The notes beneath the pieces were generated by a model. The model worked only from the letters and a program-made list of their open reading frames with translations. It searched no databases and was not told where the DNA came from. Shown piece after piece: positions 28,923 through 41,500 of a stretch of DNA of 64,000 nucleotides (the stretch's first letter is position 1; each line of letters starts with the position of its first letter). Where the stretch lies: contig NZ_CP142523.1 of assembly GCF_036885605.1 (NCBI RefSeq), forward strand, positions 124,001 to 188,000, given 5' to 3'. The stretch comes from Janthinobacterium sp. TB1-E2. Lineage in GTDB: Bacteria; Pseudomonadota; Gammaproteobacteria; Burkholderiales; Burkholderiaceae_D. The translations under genes were made by a program, and so were the position numbers.

Positions 28923-30704
28923 TCACGCCTGCTGCAGCACGGGACGCATCTGGCGTCCGTCGCCCTGCTCTTCAGCCAGGCGCGTGGCGAATTCATCGAC
29001 GAAGACGGCCATGTCGGCAACGATGGCATCCGAACGCGAGGACAGCCAGTTGTAGCCGAACAGGGCGGGGATGGCCACGCCCAGGCCGGCTGCCGTACAC
29101 AGCAGCGCGGCAGCCATGCCCGGCGCCACCGAGTTGATGTCCACGGCGCCGGCCATGGCCGCCACGACGAACACCAGCATGATGCCGATCACGGTGCCGA
29201 ACAGACCGACGTACGGCGCACCTTCGATGGTGGTCGACAGCCAGATCATGCGTTTCGACATGCGTTCGCTTTCGCGCACCATCACGCCATCCATGGCGGC
29301 GCGGATGGCGCCGATGGTCGCGTTCGAGACGGCGTTCAGGTCGTAGCCGCGGTCGTGGCGGCGGCGCATCTCGTCGATGGCTACGTCATACAGACGCCAC
29401 AGCGAGGAATCGGCCTTCACGGAAGCGCTGAGCTTGCCGTTGCGCGACAAGTGGTCGAGCGGCGCGCCGGCCGCTTCGTGGAACGACTGCATGAATTGCG
29501 CATTGGCGCGCGAGATGGCGCCATAGCTGCGGCCCTTGCCGATCATGATGATCCACGACAAGACCATCATCAGGCCCAGCACGCCGACGACGATCCAGGC
29601 GTCGAGCGGCATGGCGGCGATGATGAAACCGAAATGGCTTTTACCCGCTTGCTGTTCATCGGCGCCAAACACGGCCAGGCGCGATTCGGAACCTTGCGAG
29701 ACGGCGTCGGCCAGCAGCAGGGCGTCGGGACGGGCCGTGCGCGACAGGCGCAGCTCGTCGATGGCGCCCGTGAAGTTGGCCAGGGTGGCGGTACCGGAAG
29801 CGACCGGCGGCGCATCGGCGCCCACCGAAGCGGCCGTCGTAAAGGCTGGCAGCGCGGTGGCCAGCGACACGGCCGGACGGCCGCCCACGTACAGGGCCAC
29901 GTTGGCTTTGTCGGCCTTGACGGCCAGGTGCGACCATTGCGCGGCCTGGATCGGCTGGCCCGGCTTGCTGCGCTGGCCATTCACCTGCACGAAGGGCACG
30001 CCCTGGTCTATGCCGATCAGCAATTCATTGGCGCCATCGCGGCGCGCATACAGCACTTGCTGCGCGCCCAGGCTGTCGGGACGCACCCAGGCGGAAAACG
30101 TGAACGGCGCACCGGCGGCCAGCGCCAGCGATGGCGAGGCGGGCAGCATCAACGGCATGGAGCCCAGGCGGGCGCCGGCGCCGATGACGGAACCGTCCAG
30201 CGCCGGCACTGCCGTCTGCGCATGGTTGCCATAGGCGGTGCTGTCGCGCGAGGGCACGCCAGGCTCGGTGAAGTGGTACACGAGGCTGTAGTCGGGATCA
30301 AAAGTACGCTGGCCATTGCCGGAAGCGGGCGCCTTTGGATTGCCGTAGTACATCCACAGTTGCTGCGGCGTACCAGCCGTCAGGGCCGGCACGTCGACCC
30401 AGATCAGGGCGATGCCCAAGAGCGGATTGAATTGCTCGATCTGGTGGTTCAGCACCGTTTTATCGTCGCCCGCCACGAAGCGCAGGTCGGCGCCGTTGTC
30501 GCTGACGCCTTCGAAATTGAAGTTACCCGAATGCAAGCGCAGCAGCACTGGAATGCGGCCGGGATCGCCGCCCACGGCGCCCGCCTTCGGGCCGGCGTCG
30601 ACGGTGACGGGTTTGCGGTAAGCCCAGTCGGGCTGCCACCAGGCATGCGCCAGGCCGGGAACAAGCGTGCCCAGGATCGTGAGCAGGAAAAAAAGACGTT
30701 GCAT
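28923..30704 (-). CDS. Fusion of secreted DUF2341/LamG-like domain with an ExbB/TolQ proton channel
   Basis: This 593-residue protein has a cleavable signal (MQRLFFLLTILGTLVPGLAHA). The periplasmic DUF2341-type part starts WWQPDWAYRKPVTVDA and reaches about residue 125. A LamG/concanavalin-like part follows (~130-345: AYGNHAQ, FTFSAWVRPDSL, AIDELRLSRTARP). The remainder is ExbB: a helix at ~364-388, a cytoplasmic loop with YDVAIDEMRRR, and two helices (GLFGTVIGIMLVFVVAAMAG near 500; MAAALLCTAAGLGVAIPALF). Standard ExbB is ~240 residues with no such domain. The fusion places a possible ligand-sensing domain on a proton channel. Confidence 0.9.
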   Translation of the reverse strand: MQRLFFLLTILGTLVPGLAHAWWQPDWAYRKPVTVDAGPKAGAVGGDPGRIPVLLRLHSGNFNFEGVSDNGADLRFVAGDDKTVLNHQIEQFNPLLGIALIWVDVPALTAGTPQQLWMYYGNPKAPASGNGQRTFDPDYSLVYHFTEPGVPSRDSTAYGNHAQTAVPALDGSVIGAGARLGSMPLMLPASPSLALAAGAPFTFSAWVRPDSLGAQQVLYARRDGANELLIGIDQGVPFVQVNGQRSKPGQPIQAAQWSHLAVKADKANVALYVGGRPAVSLATALPAFTTAASVGADAPPVASGTATLANFTGAIDELRLSRTARPDALLLADAVSQGSESRLAVFGADEQQAGKSHFGFIIAAMPLDAWIVVGVLGLMMVLSWIIMIGKGRSYGAISRANAQFMQSFHEAAGAPLDHLSRNGKLSASVKADSSLWRLYDVAIDEMRRRHDRGYDLNAVSNATIGAIRAAMDGVMVRESERMSKRMIWLSTTIEGAPYVGLFGTVIGIMLVFVVAAMAGAVDINSVAPGMAAALLCTAAGLGVAIPALFGYNWLSSRSDAIVADMAVFVDEFATRLAEEQGDGRQMRPVLQQA

Positions 30705-30760
30705 GACAGTGATTCTCCGAAGAAAAGTCTAAAAAAGTGCGGTGCTGGTGAGCTGGCCCG

Positions 30761-32398
30761 TCAGTAGCTGGCCGACAGGTTGAAATTGATGCGGCGCACG
30801 TGCTTGTGCGTGCGCGGGCCATCGCGCAGCGGGTAGGCGAAATCGATGCGGCCATTCAGGTAGCGCAGGAACTGGAAGCTGCTGCCCACGCCCACCGAAG
30901 CCAGGCCGAACAGGTCTTTCTGTTCCGGCAGCGGGTCGCGCAGACGCAGGCGCGCGCCATCGGCAAAGGCAAACAGACGCCAGTTTTCCAGGCGGCTGAA
31001 ATACGTCAGCTGGGGCGTGCGCCATTCGACGGTGCCTGAAACACCGTAGTCGCCCGTCGCTTCGGCCGACAGGTAGCCGCGCACGGAATTGGCGCCGCCG
31101 GCGGCCATCTGCTCGCCAGACACGAGCGCCGCGTCAGCCAGCTGGCCCGCCAGCTTGCCGTACAGCTGCGCGCCGCTGCCCAGGGTGGTGGTGGCGTTGG
31201 CGTCGCCCTTCAGCACGAGAAAGCTGGGCGAAGCCTTGTAGCGTTTGTTGTCGTAGGCGGCGCTGTTGCTGCCATAGCCGAACGCGGCGCGCGTGCCGGC
31301 CACCAGCGACAGGCCCAGGCCATACGTCGCCGTCTCCGTCTGCGCAAAGCCGTTGTAGGCCACGCTGAGCGGCACGTATTTCAGAGGAACGCTGGAGCCG
31401 GCGCCATTCAGCTGCAACGCTTCCTGGTTATCCTTGAAATCGATGCCGCCGCTAAAGCTGTGCCACCAGATGCCGCTGTTGGGTACCGTGTAATTGAGTT
31501 TCATGCCCAGCGCATGGCCCTTGCCCAGCACGCTGGTGCCGCCCGTGCTGGCCACGTTGCTGTTCGACTGATAGCCGGTCGCTTCCACGCTCCAGCCCTG
31601 CGTGCCGATCGGCGCCACGTACGAGGCCGACCACACCTTGGTCTGGTTCAAGTCGCCCGGCGTGCCGAAAAAGCTGATGGTGGCGCTATGCCCCATCTGC
31701 CACAGGTTGTCGTGACCGAGCGAGATGCTGCTGCGTAGCTTCTTGGTATCGGCGCTGTAATCGTTGTTCAAGCCGACGCTGGCGCGCCACGGGCTGCTGT
31801 CTTCCACTTTCAAGTCCACGTCCATGGTGCCGGGCAGGCTGCCCTGCTTGACCAAGGGCATCACCTGACGCTTGGGACCCCGGTTCAGGGCCGTCAATTC
31901 CACTTGCGCCTGGGTAAAATCGGGCACCTTGCCTTCCGTCAGGGCCGGCACTTGCTGGCGCACGTCGAGCGGCGAGTTGTATTGCGCACCGACCACGCGC
32001 AAGCGCCCCACCTTTGTTTCGCTCACCTGCAGCACCACCACGCCCTGCTCCACCTGCTGCTCCGGCAAGTCCACGTAGACGGACTGGTAGCCGCGCGCTT
32101 GATATGCAGCAACGAGGGCGTCGCGCGCCCCTTCCACGTCCTTCAGGGTGCGGCCCGGCCCCAGGAAGGGCGTGACCGCTTCTTCGATGGCACGCGCGTC
32201 GAGCACGGTATTGCCGCGCACCAGGTATTCCTCGATCGTCACCTGCCGTTCCGGGGCGGCCACGGGGGCGGCGGCCGGCACAGCGTCCTGCGCGCGCGCC
32301 ATGCCGGGCAGCGCCAGCATGGCCAGACACAGCATCGTCAAGGCGGTCGCGGGTGCCGCGGGTGCTGCCCCCTTGCCCTGTTTTTTCATTTCACGCAT
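30761..32398 (-). CDS. Two-partner secretion outer-membrane transporter (ShlB/FhaC/HecB family, TpsB)
   Basis: This 545-residue precursor has a signal peptide to about residue 37. POTRA 1 (~50-125) begins VTIEEYLVRGNTVLDARAIEEA, and POTRA 2 follows with VGRLRVVGAQYNSPLDVRQQV. The 16-strand-type barrel starts near 215. The conserved lid-loop motif appears as NSVRGYLSAEATGDYG, and FADGARL matches the second barrel motif. The last residues are NFNLSASY, a terminal Tyr in place of Phe. It should export the giant TpsA encoded 144 bases upstream. Two nearby ATGs are possible starts. Confidence 0.93.
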   Translation of the reverse strand: MREMKKQGKGAAPAAPATALTMLCLAMLALPGMARAQDAVPAAAPVAAPERQVTIEEYLVRGNTVLDARAIEEAVTPFLGPGRTLKDVEGARDALVAAYQARGYQSVYVDLPEQQVEQGVVVLQVSETKVGRLRVVGAQYNSPLDVRQQVPALTEGKVPDFTQAQVELTALNRGPKRQVMPLVKQGSLPGTMDVDLKVEDSSPWRASVGLNNDYSADTKKLRSSISLGHDNLWQMGHSATISFFGTPGDLNQTKVWSASYVAPIGTQGWSVEATGYQSNSNVASTGGTSVLGKGHALGMKLNYTVPNSGIWWHSFSGGIDFKDNQEALQLNGAGSSVPLKYVPLSVAYNGFAQTETATYGLGLSLVAGTRAAFGYGSNSAAYDNKRYKASPSFLVLKGDANATTTLGSGAQLYGKLAGQLADAALVSGEQMAAGGANSVRGYLSAEATGDYGVSGTVEWRTPQLTYFSRLENWRLFAFADGARLRLRDPLPEQKDLFGLASVGVGSSFQFLRYLNGRIDFAYPLRDGPRTHKHVRRINFNLSASY

Positions 32399-32488
32399 CT
32401 TCCATTCACCTTAAAATCAAACGGTTGCCCTGTGTTGCGGCGCTGGGCCGGCGTTTTTTCTGTTAATGCTGATCTACTGATGCCTAGA

Positions 32489-32510
32489 CAGCCGCCGCGC
32501 GCGGCGACTG
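32489..32510. promoter_or_regulatory. GC-rich hairpin in the tpsA-tpsB intergenic region
   Basis: The 22 bases form an almost perfect inverted repeat around CGCCGCGCGCGGCG, with one wobble pair in the outer stem and no T run after it. It lies on the message between the giant exoprotein gene and its transporter gene. It is better explained as an mRNA-stability or attenuation element than as a full terminator. Confidence 0.55.
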
Positions 32511-32542
32511 CCGAATGTCATCAAATGTTCATAAAACTCCGC

Positions 32543-35500
32543 TCAAGGCTGCAAGCCGCGCCGCTCATTCGGCGTGAGCGCCTGCAGCTGCGGCGCCGTC
32601 AACGGTCCCGCGCCCAGCACCTGCACCACGCCGGCCGGCTGGTAGCTGGACGCCTGCGGCTCGCCGCCGTTGCCCTTGCCAACACCGGCGTCGTCCGCCT
32701 GCTCGTTGCCAAAGCCCAGTACCTTCACCGTGAACAGCGACGGCAGCGCCTGGCGCGTGGCGGCCCGTTCGCGTTGCAGCACGTCTTGCGCCGCCGTGAC
32801 GGCTTGCGTGGCGGCCGCGCTGGCATTGCTGAGCGCGCCCACGTTCACGGTAGCGATCACGGGCAGGCCCGCCGACTTGCCCTGCACCTGGACGTTTTCC
32901 GCATTGATCACCTGCAAGGCCGCCAGGTTGACGTTGCCCGAGACGCGGATACCCGCCTCGCCCGCGTCGATGCTGCCCAGCGGGGCGATCAGGTCGATGT
33001 CGCCGGGCGGCACCTCCGGGATCGGGTTCAGGGTGGCGATGCCGGCGCCCGTGGCCGGCGTGCTCGGCGACAGGCTGACGAGGCCGATGCTGTCGTAGGT
33101 GCGGCGCTGCGGTGTGTAGACGACGGTGGACTTGGTGCCACGGCCCGCATTGATGTCGCCCGTTGCCGACCAGGCCAGGATGTTGCCGCCGAAGGTGGTA
33201 AAGATGCGGCTCTGGCCCAGCAGGATGCTGTCCTTCGCATACATCTGGATCTCGCCCGCGCCCTGCGTCAGCACGCCCGAGCCTTCGCCCGGCGCATAGC
33301 CGCCATCGACGCCGATCAGCGCCCGTCCGCCCGGCACCGTGATGCCGATATCGCCGCCGACATCCGTATGGATGCCCGCGTCGTTGACGATCACGTGCGG
33401 CACGTTGACCGTCGGACGGCCCGCTTCGGCCCACTCCTGCGGACTCAGGTAGCGCACGCCCGCCACCGGCCGCTTCGTATAAACGCCGTCATAGTCGTTG
33501 ACCGTGTACAGCGCGCTGCTGAACATCGTCAGGTCGCCCTTGTACTCGATCTTCTGGCCCGCCTTGTCCTGCGCCGGGAACAGGGTGGCGATGGCTTCGC
33601 GGCCGCGCAGGTAGCTGCCGCGGCGCATGCCGTCCGGATCGTTGTACTCGCGCCCGGCCGCCTTCAGTTCGGCAAAGTAGACATTGCTCAGGTAGACCTG
33701 CTGCTGTTCCTTCGGCAAGGCGGCAAAGAAGCTGCGCGCATCGGTGGCCGGGTCGTAGCGGATGCCCAGGCCGCTGTCGCCGCCAAAGCGCGTCGTCAGC
33801 CAGTTCACCAGGTGCAGCTGGCTGACCTGCGCATACTCGCGCGCCAGGTCGCGCCGCACGGCGCCCGATGCCTGGCCGGCCTTTTCCAGTTCCGCCTGCT
33901 TCGTGCCGAGGAAGGCGGACGCGCCCGCCTCGTCGCCGCTGTAGGCGAACTGGCCGCGCAGCCAGTCGGCCAGGGTCAGCTTGCCGCCGTAGACGTACAC
34001 GGCGCTGCCGGCCTGGTCGGCCAGCGGCTTGGCCGGATCGGCCAGCTTGGCCGGGTCCAGGTAGCGCGCCGCGAAAGCCGCATAGTCGGGACCATTGCGG
34101 CCCACGCCGGCCGCCACGCTGATGCCGGCGCCATTGCCGCGCTCGCCGGGGCCCGTGTTGACGATGGCGCCGAGGCTGCGCAATTCCGCCTTGTCGGCCA
34201 TGTACAGGTCGCGCCCGGCGCTCACGTTCAGCTGGCCCGGTCCCGCCACATAGAAAGTGCTGTAGCGGATGTCGCGTCCGGCGCTGACGACGGAGACGTC
34301 GTCGGCATGGCGGTGCACGAACAGGTTGCCGCGCGTGGACGAGGCGCCGGAGATGACCGGCTTGTCCGGAAAATCGGGCCGGCCGACGAAGCCCTGGCTG
34401 GTCCATCCGGCCGCGCCTTCCGGCACGCCTTCGACGCTGCCGAGCGGCGTGCCGGAATTGACGATGTCGCGTCCGGCCCGCACGGCCACGGCGCCGCCGC
34501 CTTCGTACCACACGCCCAGCGGGCCCGTTTCGCCCTTCAGTGTTCCCCGGTACACGATGCCGCCCGTGCGCAAGCCAACGATGTCGCCGCTGTTGGCATA
34601 GAAATGCGCGGGCTGCTGACCCACCGGCACGTAGTCCGACACCGTCGGCGCCGTCATGCTGAACAGCGGATACAGTTGCTGCGAGGCATCGCTGGCGCCA
34701 TTCGACGACGAACCGAACCATTTCAGCGCGCCGGGCGCCAGCCCGTTGGCGCTGACGTTATGCAAGGGCAGCAGGCCGAACCAGACCGGGTCCAGGGCGC
34801 CGACGAAGCCCGGGTTGAATGGACTTGGCAACAGGCGCGGATCGGCGCCCGATGCGGTGATCGGATAGCCGGCCGCATGGATGGAGTCGGCCGCCAGCAT
34901 TTCCAGCTGGCCCGTGCCCGTCTTGACAAATTGCGGCGCCACCGGCGACGGCGCCAGGATAATGCCGTTTTGCGGCATGTCGACCTTGCCGCCCTCGCCC
35001 AGCCTGCCCAGGCTGGCATTGCCGTAATACAGGCTGCCGCTGGCGGCCACGGCGCGCAACACGGATGGCATGACGAAACGTGCATCCGTTGGCGCGTGGT
35101 TATCGCCCATGTCCGATTGTATCCAGGCGGACGTCGGCGTCAGATTGCCGCCCGCGCTGAACAGGTCGATGGTGGTGGCCGGCGTCCACAGCGAGAACCA
35201 GCTCCAGCCCTCGCCTTGGCGCTCGACGCCCTGGTAGTTGAACGGCGAACCATTGCCCAACTGCTTGACGCGGCCCGCATCGGCCGTACCGCCCAGCACC
35301 AGATCGCCGCGCGCATCGATGCGCACGCCGCTGTCGCCCGGCACGAGGATGGGCCCGCCGCTGGCAATGGCCGTGCCCGCCGCATAGGTTTCATACGGCC
35401 GCGATTCCTTCGGATCGGCGCGGTCGAAGCGCAGTTCTACGCCGCCCACGGCGCCCGCCTCCATGCGCAGCGCGCCGCGCAGATTGGTGAAGGTGCTGTT

Positions 35501-38500
35501 GAGTGTCGGATACTGGCGCTCGAAGCGCGTGTCGGCATTCGGGGCATCGCTGTTGGCATCGAAGCTGCGCACCTCGGCGACAGGGTTGAGCCCGCCGCCG
35601 ATGCGGATATCGAGGTCGCCACCGCCCGTCAGCAGCAGCTTGCCGTCCGGCGTCACCCTGCCCGTGCTGCCCACGGCCACGTTCAGGCCCTGGCTGCGCG
35701 GCGCGAACACGCCGCCCGGATCGGCGCGCGAGGTCAGCATGCCGGCGTTGCCGCCCGCCTGCAGCAGCACATTGCCGCCGCCGAGGGTGCCGATGCCCGT
35801 AAAGCCCGACACGACCGGCAGACCCGCAAACAGGTCGCCGCCTTCGGGACGCGCGACATAGGTGCCGAAATTGATCCACCATGCCGTCGGCACGCCCGCC
35901 CCCGTGCTGCCGCTGCCCTGGCGCCACAACCAGGCGCCGATGTCGCTGGTGTCCTGCTGCGCGCTCAGGGTGCCGATGGCATCCTCGCGGCGCTGCAGGG
36001 CGGTGCCCACGGTGTCGCCCTTGACGTCGCCCTGGGCGCGCAGCAGCAGGTTGCCGCCGTGCTCGGGATACCAGGCGCGGTACAGGCTCTCGCTGCCGCC
36101 ATCGACGAAACGCGTCAACTTGTCGTCGCCCAGCGCGCCGAGCAGCTTGCCCTTGGCGTTCAGGCCGCGCGGCAGGTTGAACAGATCCTTGCCATCGACC
36201 AGCGGCGAGGCCGACTGCGTGCCCGCCGTGTAGACGCCATACAGCGAACGCATGTCGAAATCGCCGGCGGCGAGCAAATCGAGGTCGCCCATGCCCGTGC
36301 GCAGCACGCTGAACAGAAGCTGGCGCGCCGGCTCATCCTTGGTCACCATTTCGGGCGGCGTGCCGTCGGCAATCTTGGTCACCAGATCCGCATAACTCTC
36401 CAGCATGTTCGCTTCGGTACCAAACCACATTGTGATATCGACCTCGCCTTCCGGGAACCCCAACATGGTGGCGTACTCGTTGAAAATATAGGTGCCTGGC
36501 AAGCCCGTGCCCGGCTTGACCGACGTCCGTTCCTCCATGCCGTAATGCGTATCGGCCAGCATCAGATGGGCGTCCTTCGCATGCGGGCGCAGCGCGCGCG
36601 TATCGGCGGCGGCCGTATCGGCGCCGCCCACCAGGCGCAGCGACCACGCTTGCGAACCCTGGGCCAGCATGGGCGCCAGCGCCAGGTTGCGGCCCTGGCG
36701 GCCCGCGCCATCCTCGGCGCGCAGCGCCACCATGGTCGCGTCGCCAGGCAGCTTGACCAGCGTGCCGGCCGGCAGCACGCTGCCCTTGTCCAGCGCCAGC
36801 GCCGCCGCCAGCACCACGCCGTTGACGGGATTGACGCTATCGCCCGTGTCCCGCGGCTTGCCTTCGGGGAAAGGCAAAGCCACATTCGCCGGCCACAGCA
36901 TGGCCGCCACGCTGGCCGCGCCGGGCAGGCGCAGGCCGGGATCGAGCTGCATGCCGCTCGATAAGGCCAGCGCCTTCGGCAAGACCGTGCCGGCCGCGTA
37001 CAGCACCTTGCCGGCGGCATCGCGCACGGCGCCGCCCAGCACACTACCGGCAGGCAGGTTCAACTCCGCCGTCAGGGTGGCGCGCGCCGCCAGCAAGGTG
37101 CCGCCGCGCAGCTGCATGGCCTTCATCGGCACGGCGAAATTGACGCTCGTGCCCGATTGGAAATACGTGTCTTCGGCCAGGGTCACCAGACCCGCTTGCG
37201 GCACAACGACCTCGCCACCCCATGGCAGGCGGCCCTTCACCAGTTGCCAGCCCTTGTCGTCCGACGTGACGGGCAAGGTGCGGGTATCGAAGCCATCCGT
37301 GATACTGCCAAAGACGCTGAGCTTGCCGCCAGCGCGCACGACCAGCGCGCCCGCCTCGCCCGAGCCGTACACGCCGCTCAGGCGCGCCAGCGGATTGACG
37401 CCGTCGTAGCGGTGGCCGGACAGGTCGATGTCGCCATCGATGTGCAAGTCGCCGCCCGGCGTGGCGCTGACGATCTCGACGCCAGGGCGCAGGTGGAAAG
37501 CGTTGGCATCGCCGCGCAAGCCGCGCAATTTGCTGTCCATCAAGTTGCCGTTGGCCAGCGCGTGGGCCATGAAGAGCTGGCTGTCCCCGTGTTTCTCGTC
37601 CAGATAGGCCTGGTTGATGCCCTGGTAGCTGCGGCCGTCCGCATCCTTGCCGGTACCGGCCGGGGCATCCTTGTATTGCCAGAAAGCGTTGACGTTGATG
37701 GTGCGCGCGCCGGCGATGTTCAGCGCGCCAGCCGCATCGATGTCGACATCGTCGCCCGTGGCGCCACCGAGGCGCCGCGCGTTCAGGTCGATGCTGCCGT
37801 AGTTGCCGCCCTTGTCTCCGCTGCGCAAGTCGAACCGCGCGCCATTTTCCAGGCTCAGGCGTCCACCAGGCGCGGCCAGTTCGATGACGGCGCGGTTCGG
37901 CGCCTCGATCGCTTGCCCGTAGCTGTCCGTGCGCAGCACCGTGCCATGCGCGTCGAGCACGGCGCCCGATTGGATGGTGACGCCATCGCGCCCGGCCAGA
38001 CGGATGCTGCCCACCTGCTCGCCGCTGGCGTCGATGCGGCCGCTCACGGTCAAGCTGCCGCCATCGACGGAGACGCTCACTTCGCGCGCCTTGACCTCGT
38101 CGCCGATGGTCAAATTGCCCTGCTTGAGCTGGAAGCTGCGGCTGCCGAATACCTTGCCCGTGTTCAGGCGCTGGTTCAGGCCGGCGAAGTCGCCGATCTG
38201 CTGGGCGCGCACCTCCACGCCGCCGGCCGCGTACGGCACCAGGGTGCCGCCTGCGTCATAATGGCCGCTGGCGCCGCCCAGCAAGCTGCCGCGCAAGTCG
38301 GCAGTACCGGCCGCGTCGCCCGTGGCGATCACGCTCAGCTTGCCGGCGCGGTTGTTCACGGCCGACAGGTCGATCACGGAAGCGCCCGCCTGGCGCACGT
38401 CGCCTGCGCGGCTGTCGAGGATCACGTCGCCGCCCCAGCTGTACTTGCTGGTGTCGTAGAAATCGATCTTGCGGCCCGCCAGGTCCAGCTTGGCCTTGTC

Positions 38501-41500
38501 GCCCAGCAGCACATCGCGCTCGGCCGACAGGGTCAGTTTTCCGCTTGGCAGAACCACGGATGTATCCACGCTGACACTATTGCCGTTCAGCGCCACTTCG
38601 GCGCCCAGGGCGCCGGCCAGCGCCGCGTTCGTCGGTGTGGCGGGGGTAGCGCCGGCCGGCGCGCTCACCTTGAGGTCGCCGCCCGCCGTGATGCGGTTGA
38701 CGGAACCGGCCGCGCCCGTCAGCAGCGGCGTGTTGATCAGCAGATCGCCGCCGCTGTAGCGGTAGCCATTGGTGGCCGTATCCCACGCGCTTTGCGACTG
38801 GTAGACGGACAGGCTGCCCTTGTTGTTGGCGGTCAGCTGCTCGCTGGCATTGAGCGCCACCTGGCCGAAGCCCAGTATCAAACGGTCGAGGTTGTGGATG
38901 GTGTCGGGACGGCTGTCCGGCGTGAAGCCGAACTCGATGCGCTTGGCGTCGATCTGCAAGCGGCCGCTGCCCGTGCCGGGGCCGTTGGCAACGACGGCGC
39001 CGGGCGCATTCGTCGCGCCCTGCCACACGAGGGTGTCCGTGTGGATGCGCGCCAGCGCGTCCGTGCCGCCATAGCCGTAGATGGCGGGCGTGTTGAGCAC
39101 CAGGCGCGACAGCGACGACTTGCCCGTCGCCGCATCGATGGTCGACAGCTGCGACGAATCGTAGAAGTTGAAGGAATTGCGCGCCGTCAAGCCCAGGCTT
39201 TCCAGTGCCGGTGCGCCCGTGCTCGTATCGCCGCGCAGCAGGCGGTCGAGCACGTCCTGGTTCAGCGCCAAGCCGTCCGGCAGGGCGCCGCGGGCGCTGG
39301 CATCGGCCAGCGAGGCTGCGCTGCCGATATTGATCGAACCCATCCCCAGCACCAGATTGCGCGTGCCGTAGCGCACGTTGTCGCGCAGGGTAAACGCGCG
39401 CTCCGTGACGGCGGCGATGGTGCCTTCCGAATACAGCGAGGTGGTGCCCGTGCAGGCGCCGCCCGCCTTGGCGCACGTGCCGATGTCGATGATGCCGGGG
39501 CCACCCGAATCGGACGGCGTGCGCACGGCCGGCAGCATGTCCAGCCAGCCGTTCGAGACGGCCAGCACGCTGCCCATGGGCTGGTACACAAAGCCGTCGC
39601 GCGAATCCCAGGCCGCCTTGCCGCGGCCCAGCGTATTGATGCCGGAACCTTGCTCGAGGAAGATGCCGTCGTCGGTTTTCGTGGTCACCAGGAACACTTC
39701 GGCCGCCTTCAGCACGGCACCGTCGCGCAGCACGATGCCGCCCGCCGATTCGTTGATGGCGGCGATATTGGCGCGCTGATTGGTACCCGTGGCGAAATCG
39801 CTGTAGGTGACGCGCGGCAAGCCGCCGATACCCAGGCGCTGGGCGCCGAAGGCGTTGATCTGCGAAGCGTGCACGGAGACGCCATCGAATTCCGCCTGCG
39901 CTGCCGTACCGTCGGCCAGCACTTGATAGCGGGTACCCGCATGGCCGCCCGTGCCCAGCAGCAGCGAGCCGCCAAAGCCGCCCTCGGCCGGCGTGTACAG
40001 GGCGCTGCCATCCATCATCAATGGCGTGTGGTTATTTTCGACGCTGTGCAGGGACGGGGCGATCAGTTGCACCCGCACGCCCTTGGCGTCGCGTTCCAGC
40101 GTGGCGCGCGGCACGCCGTCGCGCGTGGCTTGCGCCACGGCAAAGGCGGCATAGCCCGTTTCATTGTATTGCGAGTAGGTACGCAGCACGTCGGCCGGCG
40201 TCAGGATGGCCTGGCTCGGCACGGCGTCGCGGATGGCCGTGCCGGCGATGCCCGTCTGCGCCGCCGTCGCATACGAACCATTGCGCATGGCCACCATGCC
40301 GCCCGCCTCGACGGCGCCGGCCAGGCCATTCAGCTCCACGCGGAAGGCGCCCGGCAGCAAAGCGAAATTCGATGGCAGCAAGGTGTAGGTACCGGCCGCC
40401 AGGCCGGGCACGCCCGCGGCGATGGTGATCTGGCGTCCCACGGCCGGCTTGCCCGCGCCCTGCTCGGCCGTCAACGGCGCCACGTCCGGCTGCACGCCGG
40501 GAATGATGGCGTACACGGGGTTGGTATTCAGGCCGGGCAAGGTAAAGCCGCCATTCGGCTTCATCTGCACCAGCGGATTGAGGCGCGCATCGGTGGAGCC
40601 GCCCCGTCCGGCCAGGAAGGCCGCGCCCGTCAAGGTGCCGCCGCCCGACAGGTCGAGCACGGCGCCGGCTTGCACGTCGACGGCGGCGCCGACCAAGGCG
40701 ATCTCGGGACCGTTGCCCACGCCCTTGAAGACGACGTCGTTGCCGTCATACAGGTAGCTGAGGCCATCGAGCGTGCCGCCGTACGGCATCGTCAAGCTTT
40801 TCGCGCTGACGGACGTCAGGCTGCCCGGCAACAGATTGACATGGCCCGTATTGGCTTCAAAGCCTTCGGCCCCCAGGGTGATCTGGCCCAGCGGCGCGCG
40901 CAGCACGCCATGCTGATTGATGGTGGGTGCAATCAGGCTCAGGCTGCCGAACACGGAAAACGGCTGGTTCGGCGTGGCGCTGCCGGCGCTGCGCTCAACA
41001 GTGAGCGTGCGCAGCGGATCGAGCGTGACGCGGATATTGCCGTATTCATCGACCCGGCTGCTCTGGCCCACCGTGACCATGCCGCTGTCGCCCGTGGCCG
41101 GGTAGATTTGCGCGGCGACCAGGGTCGCGTTGCCCGGCTGGTACAGGGCGGCGTTGTTCGACATGCGCAAGTCGCCGCGGCTGTTCAGGGTCAGCTGTTC
41201 GAAGGCATCGCGTTCGACGGCCAGCGGCGTGCCGCTGCTCTGCACGATCTCGCCGCGCGTACCCATGTTGACCTCGCCCGCGAGATCGAGCATGCCCGCA
41301 TCGATCTGCAGCAGCGAGCCGTCGGCCACCAGCGGCACGCCCAGCATGCCGCGCCCCTTGCCCGAGTTTTTCGAGCCCTTCACGGCATTGGGCACGATGT
41401 AATTGTCTTTCTGCGCGCGCGCGGCCGTTCCCAGGCGCACATACGGCGCCGCCAGGCGCACCTGGCTGGCAAGGCTAGGCACCTTGTCCTGGCCGTCCGC

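Noticed and set aside
33028..36964. Possible CRISPR or tandem-repeat array in tpsA
   Set aside because: The regularity comes from degenerate beta-helix codon repeats; no identical repeats with equal spacers were seen.
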